A DNA stretch of 39,826 nt from positions 1 to 39,826 of the forward strand of contig CAADGU010000343.1 in NCBI GenBank assembly GCA_900696625.1. The letters run 5' to 3'. The notes beneath the pieces were generated by a model, which worked only from the letters and a program-made list of their open reading frames with translations, did not search any database and had not been told where the DNA came from. Numbering within the stretch: the first letter of the stretch is position 1; each line of letters opens with the position of its first letter. Shown here piece by piece: positions 23,153 through 33,395 of the stretch. This DNA is from an uncultured Chloroflexota bacterium (GTDB taxonomy: Bacteria > Chloroflexota > Anaerolineae > Promineifilales > Promineifilaceae). A program made the position numbers and the translations under genes.

Positions 23153-24297
23153 GAAATTCCGATCACCTGCCGGCCGCGCACATTCAACGTACCTTCCAGT
23201 TTCAGATTGCCCGCCTGGAGCAGTTTGCGATATTCCTGGACACGAAAGGTGGAGGTACGCAGGGCGTTGCCGGTGCCTTTGTCCCCTTTGGCGATGTACT
23301 GGTCGGCCAGGCGGTTGAGCCGCTCTTCGCGCAAGTCCAAAAAGGCGGCAATCCATTGCGCTTCGGTGATGCCCTTTTCACCAATTTTGCCACCCAATCG
23401 TTCGGTAACGCGGGGCAGGACGATGTGCAGCCCTCCCTGGATGTTGGTGTCGTAAAGGGCGGCCAACCCCAGTGGCGAGCGCACATTGTATTGGCGGGCA
23501 GCGGTCACGGCCGGTTTGTAGAAGCTCTCTTCAAAAACAGTATCCTGGGCCTCGGCCATAGCCTGTTCCTGGGCCGCTTCCAACAGGAGTTGCTTGATAC
23601 GGCCGTCGTGCCTTAAACTGGCATCCATCTGGGCCACCCGCGCCGCATATTCATTGCGTAGTGCCTGGGCCGTACTGCTGCTGCTGCGCGCCAGGTAGCC
23701 TTGCAGTACCCGATTTAGCGTGCCGGAAGCCAGTGTGGCCTGGTGCTTGCCAAAGCTAATGACGCCGGCGTCGTAGGTCTGGTAAGCAGCCGGGTTGCCC
23801 TCCGGGCTGCCAGACTCAAAGATGCTGGTGATGGCCCAAATCGTTTGGCGCCATTTGGCCGGTTCAAACTCCCCCTCAAACGCCACCGGCAGCGGCGCCG
23901 GCTTTTTTTCCGACTCTGCCGGTTTTTCTTCTACTTTGACCGGCTTCTCTTCTATTGGGGCGTTATAAGGTACCAGGATGCGCAAGTAAATGAGTTCGCC
24001 AAAGAACTGCCCCTGGGCATTACGCAGCCGCCAATCCCCAAAATGTTTCCCGGCGGTAGCGGGAGCGATCTGGTTGATGGAAACGTCTACCCGTTGGCCG
24101 GGGGTGGCGGGGGGTAGGGGCACGGCCGTGGGGCTGCCCATGGCGTTCCCATTCACAAATACCAGTTCATAGCCCGGCCCCCAGTTGGTACTGCCATTGT
24201 TTTGCACCCGCCAGGTTTTCACAAACGATTTACCCGGTTCTATTTGTACATCATCGGGAATGGTTATATCGGCAATGTAACGGCCGTTGTCGCTCAT
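23149..24297 (-). CDS. NBR1-type Ig domain plus lysozyme-like (GH46/chitosanase-like) domain protein
   Basis: GAGGAGGT precedes ATG 24297. Residues 1-110 are one NBR1-Ig-like module (ADITIPDDVQIEPGKSFVKT, NWGPGYELVFVNG, AGKHFGDWRL). A Glu/Lys/Pro linker (EEKPVKVEEKPAESEKKP) leads to a helical domain from about residue 145 that starts WAITSIFESGSPEGNPAAYQ and continues DAGVISFGKHQATLASG. An early Glu in a Phe-Glu-Ser-Gly context followed by a glycine-rich hairpin is the lysozyme/GH46-type arrangement. The target may be peptidoglycan or chitosan-like polymer. No signal peptide is visible. It shares its linker-plus-NBR1 build with the gene downstream, so the two likely act together. Confidence 0.65.
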   Translation of the reverse strand: MSDNGRYIADITIPDDVQIEPGKSFVKTWRVQNNGSTNWGPGYELVFVNGNAMGSPTAVPLPPATPGQRVDVSINQIAPATAGKHFGDWRLRNAQGQFFGELIYLRILVPYNAPIEEKPVKVEEKPAESEKKPAPLPVAFEGEFEPAKWRQTIWAITSIFESGSPEGNPAAYQTYDAGVISFGKHQATLASGTLNRVLQGYLARSSSSTAQALRNEYAARVAQMDASLRHDGRIKQLLLEAAQEQAMAEAQDTVFEESFYKPAVTAARQYNVRSPLGLAALYDTNIQGGLHIVLPRVTERLGGKIGEKGITEAQWIAAFLDLREERLNRLADQYIAKGDKGTGNALRTSTFRVQEYRKLLQAGNLKLEGTLNVRGRQVIGIS

Positions 24298-24315
24298 ACT
24301 ACCTCCTCATAAAAT

Positions 24316-24361
24316 GTCAGTCACCTAAGTGTCAGGTGACGGGTTACTTGACACCTGACTC
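24316..24361. repeat. Fold-back array, unit GTCAGGTG/CACCTGAC
   Basis: AGTGTCAGGTGAC and CTTGACACCTGACTC face each other across GGGTTA. The array lies between the kinase stop and the NBR1 gene start. Confidence 0.65.
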
Positions 24362-24376
24362 AAAACTCGCCACCCA

Positions 24377-26410
24377 TCACCGCAATCCCTGCCCCAACAA
24401 ATCAGCCAGTTTAGATAGCTCCAGCGGCTTTCTCAGCCAGCCATATAACCCCAATGCCCGCAAATTCTCCATGTCCTTTTCTACCGCATTTCCCGTGACA
24501 ATCACAAACGGAATCGTCAGTCCCTGTTCTCGCAGGGCATGAAATAAGGCCACCCCTCCCATTTCCGGCATCACCGCATCACTAAGCACCAGGGCAATTT
24601 CGTGACTGTGTTGGGCCAGAATAGTCAAGGCTTCACGGCCGTTACGCGCTTCCCTGACGCTGTAATTCAACAAAGCCAGGCTCTCCACCAACGCCTGCCG
24701 CATAGCATCCTCGTCCTCTACCACCAGGACAACCTGCCTTTGACCTTGAGATAACGCAGCCGCGGACGGTTTCGCGGCCTCGGGGCAATCCACCGCAAAC
24801 GCCGGAAAATAAAGCTGAAAAGTCGTCCCCCGTCCCACCTCGGTCGTCACCCCAATAAAACCGTCATGCTGCTGGACAATGCCGTACACTTGCGCCAACC
24901 CCAAACCCGTCCCCTGACCCCGCTCTTTGGTGGTGAAAAAAGGTTCAAAAATATGAACGACCACCTCGGCCGGTATCCCCGTGCCACTATCCGCGATACT
25001 AACCCGTATCCATTCCCCTGGCCCCATTCCCGGCACCGGCGGCAAGGCTCCCGGCTCCAGCCGGACACTGTTTAAGCCAATGAGGAGATGTCCGCCTTCC
25101 CCCATCGCATCCCGCGCATTCACCGCTAGATTCATGACCGCCTGCTGAATACGCGACGGATCGGCATGGATGACATACGCATCTTGGGCATAATCAAGTT
25201 CAATGTCAATACTCTCTGGCAACGTGCGCCGGAGCAGTCGAATCAACTCTTTCAAAAAGGGCAACAGGTTGAGAGGTTGTCTTTCCATCACCGATTGGTG
25301 ACTAAAATCCAGGATTTGCTGAATCAGGTCGCTGGCTCGTTGCGTCTGCTGTTCCAAAATATGCAAACGTTCTTCGGCCCGCGGTGGCAACTCCAGGGTG
25401 CGTAAAAGAAGCTCCGTATATAGTTTAATGACCGTCAGGGTGTTATTAAAATCATGGGCGATCCCGGCCGCCAACTGACCCACCGCCGCCAGGCGCTCAT
25501 GCGCCTGCAAATGCTGCTGAATCTCTCGTTCCCGTGTCACATCACGGATAACAAAGACCCAACCTTCATTGGTCGGGCCATTCTCGACCGGACGGGCAAT
25601 GACCTCAAAAAGTCGCTCCCCCATCACCACATCATGCCACAAACCTTTGGGTGGGGATGTCATCAGGTCAACCAGAGGGGATTGACCCAGGCGGGTGAGC
25701 GGGGCGGTTTCCCAGCCCGGGGCCAGAAGGGCCAGGTATTGTTCGGCAATCGCATTCGCCAACCTGATATGACCATTCTCGCTAAGCAGAAACATTCCCT
25801 CAGGAACCGTGTCAATAATGAATTGCACTTCCTTAGCCTGTTGCCGTATCTGGTGCAACAACTGTTCACGCTCCTCCTCCGACTTTTTACGCACGGCGAT
25901 TTCTTCTTTCAATCTGATGTTGGCCTGAGCTAACGCCGAGGTGCGCTCCTCTACGCGCAGTTCCAGGCTCGCATTCGCCTCTTCAAGCTTTTGCGTCAGT
26001 TCTCGAATGCGCAGGTGCGTAGTGACCCGCGCCAGCACCTCCTCGTGCTGAAAGGGCTTGGTGATGTAATCCACGCCGCCTGCTTCAAACCCCCTGATCT
26101 TGTCTTCTGTTCTGGTCACAATCGTCATGAAAATGACAGGGATATCCCGTGTCTGCTCATCCGCTTTCAAGCGGCGGCAGGTCTCAAAGCCATTTATGCC
26201 CGGCAGAAGCACATCTAATAAGATCAGGTCTGGATGAGCTTTCTGAGCCAGGCTCAACCCCGTTTCACCACTCAGCGCCACCATGACCTGATAACCTTGT
26301 TGGGTCAGGTAATCGCCGACGACGGCCAGGTTGGCGGAGGTGTCATCCACCATCAAGATTGTCTGGTTTTGAGAAACAAGGGCTTCGTTTGGGTCTTCAA
26401 TGATGCTCAT
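24377..26410 (-). CDS. Hybrid histidine kinase: REC-coiled coil-PAS-HisKA-HATPase-REC
   Basis: I use ATG 26410, which overlaps the end of the upstream kinase gene by 14 bases, a sign of translational coupling. The 677-residue protein has a receiver at about 15-135 ([29 protein letters not shown], a Lys in [10 protein letters not shown]), a coiled coil, a PAS-like region ([20 protein letters not shown]), HisKA with [16 protein letters not shown] near 320, HATPase ([45 protein letters not shown]), and a C-terminal receiver ([27 protein letters not shown]). There is no membrane segment, so it is cytosolic and probably receives phosphate from the partner kinase. No ACGGCCGT lies inside the gene between 24643 and its start. 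Confidence 0.9.
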   Translation of the reverse strand: MSIIEDPNEALVSQNQTILMVDDTSANLAVVGDYLTQQGYQVMVALSGETGLSLAQKAHPDLILLDVLLPGINGFETCRRLKADEQTRDIPVIFMTIVTRTEDKIRGFEAGGVDYITKPFQHEEVLARVTTHLRIRELTQKLEEANASLELRVEERTSALAQANIRLKEEIAVRKKSEEEREQLLHQIRQQAKEVQFIIDTVPEGMFLLSENGHIRLANAIAEQYLALLAPGWETAPLTRLGQSPLVDLMTSPPKGLWHDVVMGERLFEVIARPVENGPTNEGWVFVIRDVTREREIQQHLQAHERLAAVGQLAAGIAHDFNNTLTVIKLYTELLLRTLELPPRAEERLHILEQQTQRASDLIQQILDFSHQSVMERQPLNLLPFLKELIRLLRRTLPESIDIELDYAQDAYVIHADPSRIQQAVMNLAVNARDAMGEGGHLLIGLNSVRLEPGALPPVPGMGPGEWIRVSIADSGTGIPAEVVVHIFEPFFTTKERGQGTGLGLAQVYGIVQQHDGFIGVTTEVGRGTTFQLYFPAFAVDCPEAAKPSAAALSQGQRQVVLVVEDEDAMRQALVESLALLNYSVREARNGREALTILAQHSHEIALVLSDAVMPEMGGVALFHALREQGLTIPFVIVTGNAVEKDMENLRALGLYGWLRKPLELSKLADLLGQGLR

Positions 26411-29400
26411 CCGGTTTTTCCTTGATGTACTGCTCAATAAAGGCCGCGATTTGATCAAGCTTAAACTCCTGGGCCATTTCTTGCAATGTGCTGGCAAACG
26501 AGATGTAGTCTGCGTCTTTTTGGGCCAGGCGGGTGGCATGTTTCTGAATATCCCAGACCCGCCCCGACTGAGCCAACTTGTACAACACCATCAATTCCTC
26601 TTGGGGCGGTGGAATCAACAGCGCGGCGACTGTATCGCCCTGCTCCTGCGGTTCAGCACGAAGCCAACTCAGTTCGAGATGCGCTTCCAGCAAATCCAAC
26701 AACTTCCCCATCATAACCGGCTTACGCAAAAAGGCATCACACCCAGCCACCCGACTCTTTTCTTCATCTACATCGAGTACACTGGCCGAGACGGCGATGA
26801 TGCGTACGCTCTCAAGTTCTGGGCGACTTCGAATCTCCTGGACTGCCTCGATGCCAGTTTTGACCGGCATCACCAGGTCCATCAGGATCACGTCAGGCCG
26901 CCATGCCTGCGCCTCATCCACTGCCCGTTGCCCATCCTCAACGGTACGCACCTCGAAACCTAGAGGCGCCAGCATATCCACCAGCAACATTCGGTTGTAG
27001 AGCTTATCATCGGCCACGAGTACGCGCCGCCTTGCCCCCTCGTAACCGACGATCTCGCGGACGAAAGTTGGCTGCTCCGGCTCGGCAATTCCTATCACCG
27101 GCAGAGTCACCTCAAACCAAAACGTGCTGCCGCGGCCCGGCTCACTCTTGACTTGCAGTTGGCTGTCCATCCGTTGCACGATTTGCTGGCTAATTGCCAG
27201 GCCCAGCCCGGTGCCTTCCACCCGCCGCTCGGCCTTACTCACCTGCTCAAAGGGTTGAAAAATGCGCTCCAACTCGTCGGGTGGGATGCCAATGCCAGTA
27301 TCCTCTACCTCGAAAGTAAGCAGGCAGGAGGCGGCTGGCTGCGCGTTTGCCTCGCGGGCAATAACGCGCAGCGTCACCTGCCCCTGGTCGGTAAACTTGA
27401 CGGCGTTACCCAGCAGGTTGAGCAAGACCTGGCGCAGACGTTTCTCATCGGCTTGCACGGTGTTGGGTAAAAGAGAGAGCGTTTCATAAGCAAGGGTGAT
27501 GTTTTTGGCTTCGGTCCGGGCACGGATGATGTCAATAATCTCATGCAAAAACGTGGGCAAGTGGAAAGGGGTGGGATTGAGTTCCAGCTTGCCAGCTTCG
27601 ACCTTGGCCAGGTCGAGTACATCGTTGATGAGGGTCAACAGGTGTTCGCCGCTGCGCTGGATGATGACCAGGCCATCGGCCAGAGAGCCGGTGGAATCGG
27701 CACGCCGTTTCAGGATGTCGGCGTAGCCCAAAATGGCGTTGAGCGGCGTGCGCAGTTCGTGGCTCATGTTGGCCAGGAAGGTGCTTTTGGCCTGGTTGGC
27801 TAACTCGGCCTTTTCTTTAGCGATCTGCAACTGATGGTTCGACTCGGCTAACTCGTAGGTTCGTTCGGTCACTTGCCGCTCAAGTTCCATGGTTCGCTGG
27901 CGCAGGCTCCTCACACGATAGCTGTACCCGGCAACGACCAGGCCCACGATCGCCAGCCCGACCAGAGTTCTGAGCCACCACGTTTCCCACCAGGGCGGTG
28001 TGATAGAAATGCTGAGTGACACACCTTCTTCATTCCATACACCATCTTTATTGGCCCCCTGCACACGAAAGTTATAATCACCCGGTGGCAAGCTGGTATA
28101 AGTGGCAAAGCGGCGTTTGGCATCCACCTCGTTCCATTCATCGTCAAACCCTTCCAGCTTGTAACGATACCGATTCTCTTCGGGGGCCGCATAGCTCAGG
28201 GCGGCAAACGCGAAGGAAAAAACGTCCTGATCGTAATTCAGCGTAATGTGTTCTGTATCCCAGATGGCCCTTTGCAGAATAGAATCTTTACCGATAGCGA
28301 CGGATTCGTTGAAAAGTTGAAAGTCGGTCAGGATGACCGGAGGACGATAGGGATTGTCGGTAATCTGTTCGAGGTAGAAAGCGTTCAAACCGTTAATTCC
28401 ACCAAAGAACATCTCCCCGCTGTTGCTTTGGAAAAAAGCATTTTGGTTGAACTCGTCACTTTGCAGACCGTCAAACACATTGTAGTTGTGAAAAGTTTCG
28501 GTGCGGGGATCGAATTTCGATACCCCTTTGTTGGTTGAAACCCACAAATTACCGGCTGCATCTTCCATGATGGCATAAATCACGCTGTTGGGCAGGCCAT
28601 CTTTTTCCGTGTAATGGCGAAAGGTTTCAGTCTCGCGGTCAAATCTATCCAGGCCACTACCCGTACCTATCCACAAAGCGCCCTCCTGGTCTTCATGGGC
28701 AACATACACCTCACCCCGGCCCAGACTTTGGGGGTTATCGGGGTCATGCCGGTAGTTCACAAACTTCTCTGTTTTGGGATCAAAGCGGGTCAACCCCTCT
28801 GTCCAACTGGTCAGCCATAAAAACCCGAAGCGATCTTCATAGATGCCTCTGACCGTACTGGGACGAGCATTATTCGGATCACCGGGATCAGGCAGGTAGT
28901 GATGAAACCCCCCGGTCTGACGGTCAAAGCGGTTAAGCCCGCCCCCATCTACGCCAATCCATAAAGTACCGGCGCTGTCCTCATAAATGGCCAGGATAAT
29001 GTCACTGGCTATGCTGTTGGCTTCGTCCGGGTTGTAAAGATACCGTTGAAATTGTTCTGTTTCTCGATCAAAAGTGTGCAATCCCCCGGCAAATGTGCCC
29101 ACCCAAAGCACACCCGTACTATCTTCATAAATGGCGCTGACAGACCAGCTTTCGTTAAGGGCGTAGGGGTTTTCCGCATCCGGTTCGTAACGGGTCACTT
29201 GATTGGTACTCCGGTCAAAACGGTTGAGCGCTCCATCATCACCGCCCACCCACAGGATACCGTCTTTATCTTCATAAATGGAATAGATGTAGCTGGTGCT
29301 CAAGCTGTTCGGATTGTCTGGCAGGTTTCTGTAATGCGTAAACTGTATTCTCCCCGGCTCAAGTTTATTGACCCCTCCGCCATTGGTTCCCAGCCAAAGG

Positions 29401-30515
29401 ACACCGCCGCGGTCTTCATCGAGGGTATCAATATTGTCATCAGACAAAGCATACGGATTGGTGGGGTCCTTCTGGTAGCGAATGAACTGTCCGGTTCGAG
29501 GATCAAACAGATTCAGCCCTTTCGCGGTAGCCACCCAATACGTACCCGTGCGGTCCTGGTAAACCTGGCGGGAAGTATTATCGCTGATGCTGTACGGATC
29601 ATCAGGGTCATACAGAAAACGGGTAAATTGCCCACTTTCACGATCCAGCAGATTAAGCCCGCCGCCTTCGGTGGAAATCCACAAGTTACCGGCTTCATCC
29701 TCGTATACATTTAAGACTTCACCAGGGCCAATTGTGGTGGCATCCGCTGGATCATTGAAGAAATAGGTAAATCGGCCTGTTTCCGGGTTAAAGCTAACCA
29801 GACCATCTTTGTCATTGCTCAGCCAGATGATCCCGGTTTTGTCCTGGTATAGCGCCTTGATATTTTGCCCGGTGGCAAGATTCGTTAGCTCAGGCGGGGC
29901 GAATTGATAATGGGTGAAGGTTTCACTTTGGGGGTCAAATTGGGTCAACCAACCTTCATCCATGTACAGCCATAAGATGCCGGCCTCGTTCTGCCAAATG
30001 TTCCAAACCCTATTATTTTTCAGGCTATTTGGGTCGCCAGGGTCATGCCGGTAGCGGGTAAAGGTATCTGTGTCTGGGTCATATTTGTTCAGCCCTCCTG
30101 CTTCCGTGCCAATCCAGAGCAGTCCTGACGCATCTTCTACGATAGCCCTGATCCGGTTGTCGCCCAGGCTGTTGAGGTCGTTGGGATCATTACGGTACAC
30201 CACAAAGTTGTAACCATCGTACCGGTTGAGGCCATCTTGCGTACCAAACCACATAAAACCACGACTGTCCTGAAGGATGGAAATTACTGTTGATTGGGAC
30301 AGCCCATCTTCAAGGGACAGGTGAGTGAATTTGAAGTCCGGCGCAATGGGGGGGGCGGTTAACGGGATATCTTCACCGGCAGCCACGGTCAGCATTACCG
30401 TCTCTGGAGTACTCCGGGCAAGCACAGACATTAGCAGTGAGCCAGGGAGCAACAGCATAACTGACACGGTAACGATTTTTAAGCGTACACGCCAAACGGT
30501 CCATTCGAGTGTCAT
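26397..30515 (-). CDS. Reg_prop hybrid sensor kinase with two seven-bladed propellers
   Basis: An N-terminal signal or anchor helix precedes about 14 propeller repeats of the type ...Y-E-D-x-x-G-x-L-W-I-G-T-x-x-G-G-L-x-x-F-D-P (residues about 60-745), enough for two seven-bladed propellers. A Y_Y_Y-like domain follows ([16 protein letters not shown]), then a TM helix near 845-867 ([16 protein letters not shown]), a coiled coil, HisKA with [19 protein letters not shown] near 916, HATPase with [11 protein letters not shown] and [10 protein letters not shown], and a receiver with [14 protein letters not shown] and ILMDLVMP near 1210. A helical C-terminal tail of about 80 residues lacks an obvious HPt histidine motif. 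It senses an extracellular ligand, probably a carbohydrate as in Bacteroides-type systems (inferred), and shares an operon with the second kinase. Confidence 0.9.
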   Translation of the reverse strand: MTLEWTVWRVRLKIVTVSVMLLLPGSLLMSVLARSTPETVMLTVAAGEDIPLTAPPIAPDFKFTHLSLEDGLSQSTVISILQDSRGFMWFGTQDGLNRYDGYNFVVYRNDPNDLNSLGDNRIRAIVEDASGLLWIGTEAGGLNKYDPDTDTFTRYRHDPGDPNSLKNNRVWNIWQNEAGILWLYMDEGWLTQFDPQSETFTHYQFAPPELTNLATGQNIKALYQDKTGIIWLSNDKDGLVSFNPETGRFTYFFNDPADATTIGPGEVLNVYEDEAGNLWISTEGGGLNLLDRESGQFTRFLYDPDDPYSISDNTSRQVYQDRTGTYWVATAKGLNLFDPRTGQFIRYQKDPTNPYALSDDNIDTLDEDRGGVLWLGTNGGGVNKLEPGRIQFTHYRNLPDNPNSLSTSYIYSIYEDKDGILWVGGDDGALNRFDRSTNQVTRYEPDAENPYALNESWSVSAIYEDSTGVLWVGTFAGGLHTFDRETEQFQRYLYNPDEANSIASDIILAIYEDSAGTLWIGVDGGGLNRFDRQTGGFHHYLPDPGDPNNARPSTVRGIYEDRFGFLWLTSWTEGLTRFDPKTEKFVNYRHDPDNPQSLGRGEVYVAHEDQEGALWIGTGSGLDRFDRETETFRHYTEKDGLPNSVIYAIMEDAAGNLWVSTNKGVSKFDPRTETFHNYNVFDGLQSDEFNQNAFFQSNSGEMFFGGINGLNAFYLEQITDNPYRPPVILTDFQLFNESVAIGKDSILQRAIWDTEHITLNYDQDVFSFAFAALSYAAPEENRYRYKLEGFDDEWNEVDAKRRFATYTSLPPGDYNFRVQGANKDGVWNEEGVSLSISITPPWWETWWLRTLVGLAIVGLVVAGYSYRVRSLRQRTMELERQVTERTYELAESNHQLQIAKEKAELANQAKSTFLANMSHELRTPLNAILGYADILKRRADSTGSLADGLVIIQRSGEHLLTLINDVLDLAKVEAGKLELNPTPFHLPTFLHEIIDIIRARTEAKNITLAYETLSLLPNTVQADEKRLRQVLLNLLGNAVKFTDQGQVTLRVIAREANAQPAASCLLTFEVEDTGIGIPPDELERIFQPFEQVSKAERRVEGTGLGLAISQQIVQRMDSQLQVKSEPGRGSTFWFEVTLPVIGIAEPEQPTFVREIVGYEGARRRVLVADDKLYNRMLLVDMLAPLGFEVRTVEDGQRAVDEAQAWRPDVILMDLVMPVKTGIEAVQEIRSRPELESVRIIAVSASVLDVDEEKSRVAGCDAFLRKPVMMGKLLDLLEAHLELSWLRAEPQEQGDTVAALLIPPPQEELMVLYKLAQSGRVWDIQKHATRLAQKDADYISFASTLQEMAQEFKLDQIAAFIEQYIKEKPDEHH

Positions 30516-30855
30516 TATTTTTGTACTCAGGGGTTATTCGATAATTTACAATACGGTTTCCTCAGAAACGACAACTTGTTTCTGCTTTGGGGTATGTACA
30601 CCCCGCGATCATGGGGCATTTGGTAAAGTGCAACACAGCTCTTGAACATCTTTGGGCCTCCAAAATGCAAGTGGGGTATTGTCTATTATCTTAATTCTAC
30701 TCGCTTTTGGTGGCCCTTTTTATGTCTGTTGAATTACCGAATACTCTCAATAATTATAGCTTCTTGATGGGATAATCGGTAGGGGTTAGTTGGTAAGTCA
30801 GGGCGATTCCAAAGTCGGGTGTTATTCGTGATAGCGGAGTTCGCACGCCCACGCG

Positions 30856-30889
30856 CGGAGAGCAGCACGTAGGCGTGCTGCTCTCCGCA
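30856..30889. terminator. 15-bp perfect hairpin
   Basis: Arms GCGGAGAGCAGCACG and CGTGCTGCTCTCCGC are separated by TAGG. An AAAAA run follows on the + strand, not a T-run, so it is not a classical terminator for the - strand genes; it may be a dispersed repeat or RNA-stability element. Confidence 0.6.
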
Positions 30890-30935
30890 GACAAAAAGCC
30901 TGGACTGTTGGAATTACCCTGAGGAAGTAGTGTGC

Positions 30936-30990
30936 AAGGGGCCTTGATCCCTGACCGTTTCAAGCAGTTCTGCCCCTTGCCTGGCACTTG
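30936..30990. repeat. Palindromic element GCCAGGCAAGGGGC, copy B
   Basis: The right arm CTGCCCCTTGCCTGGCACTT matches copies A and C exactly, while the left arm is shortened to GTGCAAGGGGC. It lies directly after the stop codon of the 289-residue LysM protein. Confidence 0.7.
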
Positions 30991-30993
30991 TGA

Positions 30994-31863
30994 TCAAGGG
31001 TAGGCTAATTCCAGCGAGTGGCAGAGGCCGCGCGTCAGCCAGCCGGCGGTGGTGTCTGGGGCGTGGTTGAGGATGCGCATTTCTACGGCCGTACCACCCC
31101 CATAACGTGGATAAAATAACACCCGCGCATGGACGGAGGCAAAAGTGACCGGTAAATCATAAATCCAGCCAGAAGCCATGGCCCCAGCCGGAGCCGACCA
31201 GACGGCAATCTGCCCGCCGGTGACATCGTGCAGCGCATAAACGCCCGCCTGGGCGCTGCGCCCCCCCTGGTGGAAACTAAATTGGGCGCAGGCATATTGG
31301 TCGGTAAGTGCGACCGCCGTCCGCCAATTGGACGGCGGAATCACCAACACCTGCCCCACGCTGACCGTGCTGTTGAGCTGGTTAATCTGCTCCAGCGCTT
31401 CCATGGTGGTGTTGTGGCGGCTGGCAATGCGGTAGAGGGTGTCATCCGGCTGCACAATATAAATGGCGCTGCCGGTGGCATAGATAGAAGGGGGCACGGC
31501 CACTTCGGCTTCGCTCAGCACGGCCGTGACCGGCATTTGGGGCGCGGCGGTGACGCTGTTCGCCGATGAAGCCACACGCATCCCGGCTGCCCGCTGCCGC
31601 AGCGCCGGTTCGCCATCATAGGCCATTGATACGGCGGCCATTGCCAACACCAGCAGCAGGGCGCAGCCAGCCGCCAGCCAGAGGGGCGACTGCCAATTCA
31701 GCGGCTGCCAGTGAACCTGACGCCAATAGGCGGCCCGCCAGCACCATTTTGTCCAAAAGGGAATGGGGTGGGAGGGGGTACGGCCGTGCCCCTTCTCTTG
31801 CCCCCTAACTCTAATAACTGTTTCTTTTTTGGGGAAAACAATGCTCCGTTCTTCGTTGTTCAT
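30994..31863 (-). CDS. Membrane-anchored LysM protein with a novel-looking C-terminal domain
   Basis: This 289-residue protein has AGGGGTG before ATG 31863. A basic cytosolic N-terminus of about 65 residues is followed by one membrane helix (LWLAAGCALLLVLAMAAVSM), a spacer, one LysM domain (YIVQPDDTLYRIASRHNTTM...VGQVLVIPPS) and a C-terminal domain of about 115 residues ([70 protein letters not shown]). That last domain recurs in the next gene and I do not know its name. LysM binds peptidoglycan or chitin-like glycans, so this is a single-pass protein with an outside glycan-binding part. Confidence 0.8.
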   Translation of the reverse strand: MNNEERSIVFPKKETVIRVRGQEKGHGRTPSHPIPFWTKWCWRAAYWRQVHWQPLNWQSPLWLAAGCALLLVLAMAAVSMAYDGEPALRQRAAGMRVASSANSVTAAPQMPVTAVLSEAEVAVPPSIYATGSAIYIVQPDDTLYRIASRHNTTMEALEQINQLNSTVSVGQVLVIPPSNWRTAVALTDQYACAQFSFHQGGRSAQAGVYALHDVTGGQIAVWSAPAGAMASGWIYDLPVTFASVHARVLFYPRYGGGTAVEMRILNHAPDTTAGWLTRGLCHSLELAYP

Positions 31864-31871
31864 TTCACCCC

Positions 31872-31912
31872 TATTTATCCGCGAAAACCCGCGTCCATCC
31901 GCGTTCCATTTA
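31872..31912. repeat. Short CCGCG-type dispersed repeat
   Basis: Three CCGCG words occur within ATCCGCGAAAACCCGCGTCC and ATCCGCGTTCC. Similar strings occur as dispersed repeats in several phyla (from memory, not checked). Confidence 0.4.
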
Positions 31913-31983
31913 CAGGTGGGGGCAGTATAACAATCGCGCTGCTAACAGTCGGCGAAAAAGGCGTGAAACTCAGGCAACAGAAA

Positions 31984-32045
31984 GTGCCAGGCAAGGGGCA
32001 GAACCATCTGGGCGAACCAAAGCCTTGCGCCCCTTGCCTGGCACT
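31984..32045. repeat. Palindromic element GCCAGGCAAGGGGC, copy C
   Basis: AGTGCCAGGCAAGGGGC and GCCCCTTGCCTGGCACT form perfect 17-bp arms around about 28 bases. It lies just downstream of the second LysM gene stop at 32060, like copies A and B after their genes. Confidence 0.75.
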
Positions 32046-32059
32046 ACGCAAACCACCGT

Positions 32060-33193
32060 CTAATAACCAGCAGGGTACTGAATTTCGATGGCGTGGCACC
32101 CCCCTTGTGTCAGCCAGCCGTAGGGCGTTCCCGGCGCGGGATTCACGATCTCCATCTGAATGGGCGAACCGCCGCCATAACGGGGATAAAAGACCACGCG
32201 CACATGCACCGAAGGATGAGACAGCGGCAGGCCATTGATCCAGCCAGAATCCACCGCCCCAGCGCGGGCCGTCCAGGAAGCAATCTGCCCACCGGTGACA
32301 TCAATCAGCACATAAATGCCGTCCATCGAGCCACGATACCGGTCCCGCCCTTGCATAAAGTTAAAGCGGGCGCAGCTCCGATCCACCTGCACCGTAGGAT
32401 TCGTCTCGGTGGTGGCGGGGGCGTTGGGCACGTCCGGCAGCGAGGATGGCACCTGTGACCAGTTGGCAGGTGGCGCACTGGGGGCCGGGGCAGCAGGAGC
32501 GACATAAGGATTCTGCACCCAGGGGGTGGTGGGGGCGGTATAGCTGCCGGCCGCCGGGATAATCAAAACCTGGCCGACGTAGATGGTATTGGCATTGGCG
32601 AGATTGTTGGCCTGGGCTACGGCCGTGACCGTCGTCCCATACCGTGTGGCAATGCGATACACTGTATCCCCCGGTCGCACCACATAGGTGACGCTACTGC
32701 CACTGGCCGCAGGCGCAATAGCGGAAGCGGCCGGGGCGGAAGTTATCGCCGCCGCTTCTGCGGCGGGTGCAGCGGCCACGACAGCAGCGGCGGCGTTAGC
32801 GGCATTGGCCTCGGCGCCGGGAATATTGAGCAACTGGCCTACCAAAATGAGATTGGGATTGGCAATCTGATTGGTCGCTACCAGGTCAGACACGGTGGTA
32901 TTGTAGCGCCGGGCAATGCTATACAACGTATCACCCGACTGCACCGTGTAGTCGTAGGCTGACGTGATGCCGACCAGGCCAACCACCAACGCCAGAGCTA
33001 CCAGCAGGGCGACCTTGTGCGCCGTCCTGACCTGGGAAATCTCCACCCTGGCATGACGCCAATAGGCGATCTTCCAGCGCAATCTGTTCCAAAACGGAAT
33101 GGTTGCGGCTGGTTTAGCCGATGAGTGGGGATCAGAAACTTTGATAATGGGGAGCGTTATGGGTGAGGAGTTCTCCTCTTGGACGCTGTTCAT
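32060..33193 (-). CDS. Membrane-anchored protein with two LysM domains, paralog of 30994-31863
   Basis: AGGAGGAAG precedes ATG 33193. The 377-residue protein has a basic N-terminus, a membrane helix ([20 protein letters not shown]) and LysM 1 ([20 protein letters not shown]). An Ala-rich spacer ([20 protein letters not shown]) leads to LysM 2 ([20 protein letters not shown]) and a second low-complexity spacer. The same C-terminal domain as the neighbour follows ([66 protein letters not shown]). The IPFW-x-K/R-x-x-W-x-A-Y-W-R motif before the helix is also shared, so a gene duplication with LysM loss or gain is likely. Confidence 0.85.
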   Translation of the reverse strand: MNSVQEENSSPITLPIIKVSDPHSSAKPAATIPFWNRLRWKIAYWRHARVEISQVRTAHKVALLVALALVVGLVGITSAYDYTVQSGDTLYSIARRYNTTVSDLVATNQIANPNLILVGQLLNIPGAEANAANAAAAVVAAAPAAEAAAITSAPAASAIAPAASGSSVTYVVRPGDTVYRIATRYGTTVTAVAQANNLANANTIYVGQVLIIPAAGSYTAPTTPWVQNPYVAPAAPAPSAPPANWSQVPSSLPDVPNAPATTETNPTVQVDRSCARFNFMQGRDRYRGSMDGIYVLIDVTGGQIASWTARAGAVDSGWINGLPLSHPSVHVRVVFYPRYGGGSPIQMEIVNPAPGTPYGWLTQGGCHAIEIQYPAGY

Positions 33194-33345
33194 CTCAGAC
33201 TTCCTCCTGGGGGCAAAAAATTGATTTGCCCACCGTATTCCTTCCTCTACGAATACTGCTGAGAGTTCAGACTGACATGAATAAAACGCTGCCAGTATAA
33301 CACCCGGTCAAGGAGCAATGGGGGAAAAAGTCGTGAAAGTTTGGT

Positions 33346-33395
33346 GAATGGAGATTGGAGAGTAGAGATTGGACAATCTCCAATCTCTACTCTCA
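33346..33395. repeat. Fold-back array, unit GAGATTGG/CCAATCTC, overlapping the methylase stop
   Basis: GGAGATTGGAGAGTAGAGAT is followed by CAATCTCCAATCTCTACTCT. The TGA stop of the DNA methylase gene (33393-33395) lies inside its last unit. Confidence 0.85.

Larger units (their letters stand above)
30516..30993. other. Spacer upstream of the kinase operon
   Basis: This 478-bp gap has no supported gene; the 77-residue ORF inside shows no domain. It contains a 15-bp perfect hairpin at 30856-30889, a palindromic element at 30936-30990 just after the LysM gene stop, and AT-rich sequence next to the kinase start that probably contains the promoter. A run of AT-rich sequence at 30730-30770 has no recognised motif. 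It has no ACGGCCGT. Confidence 0.5.
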
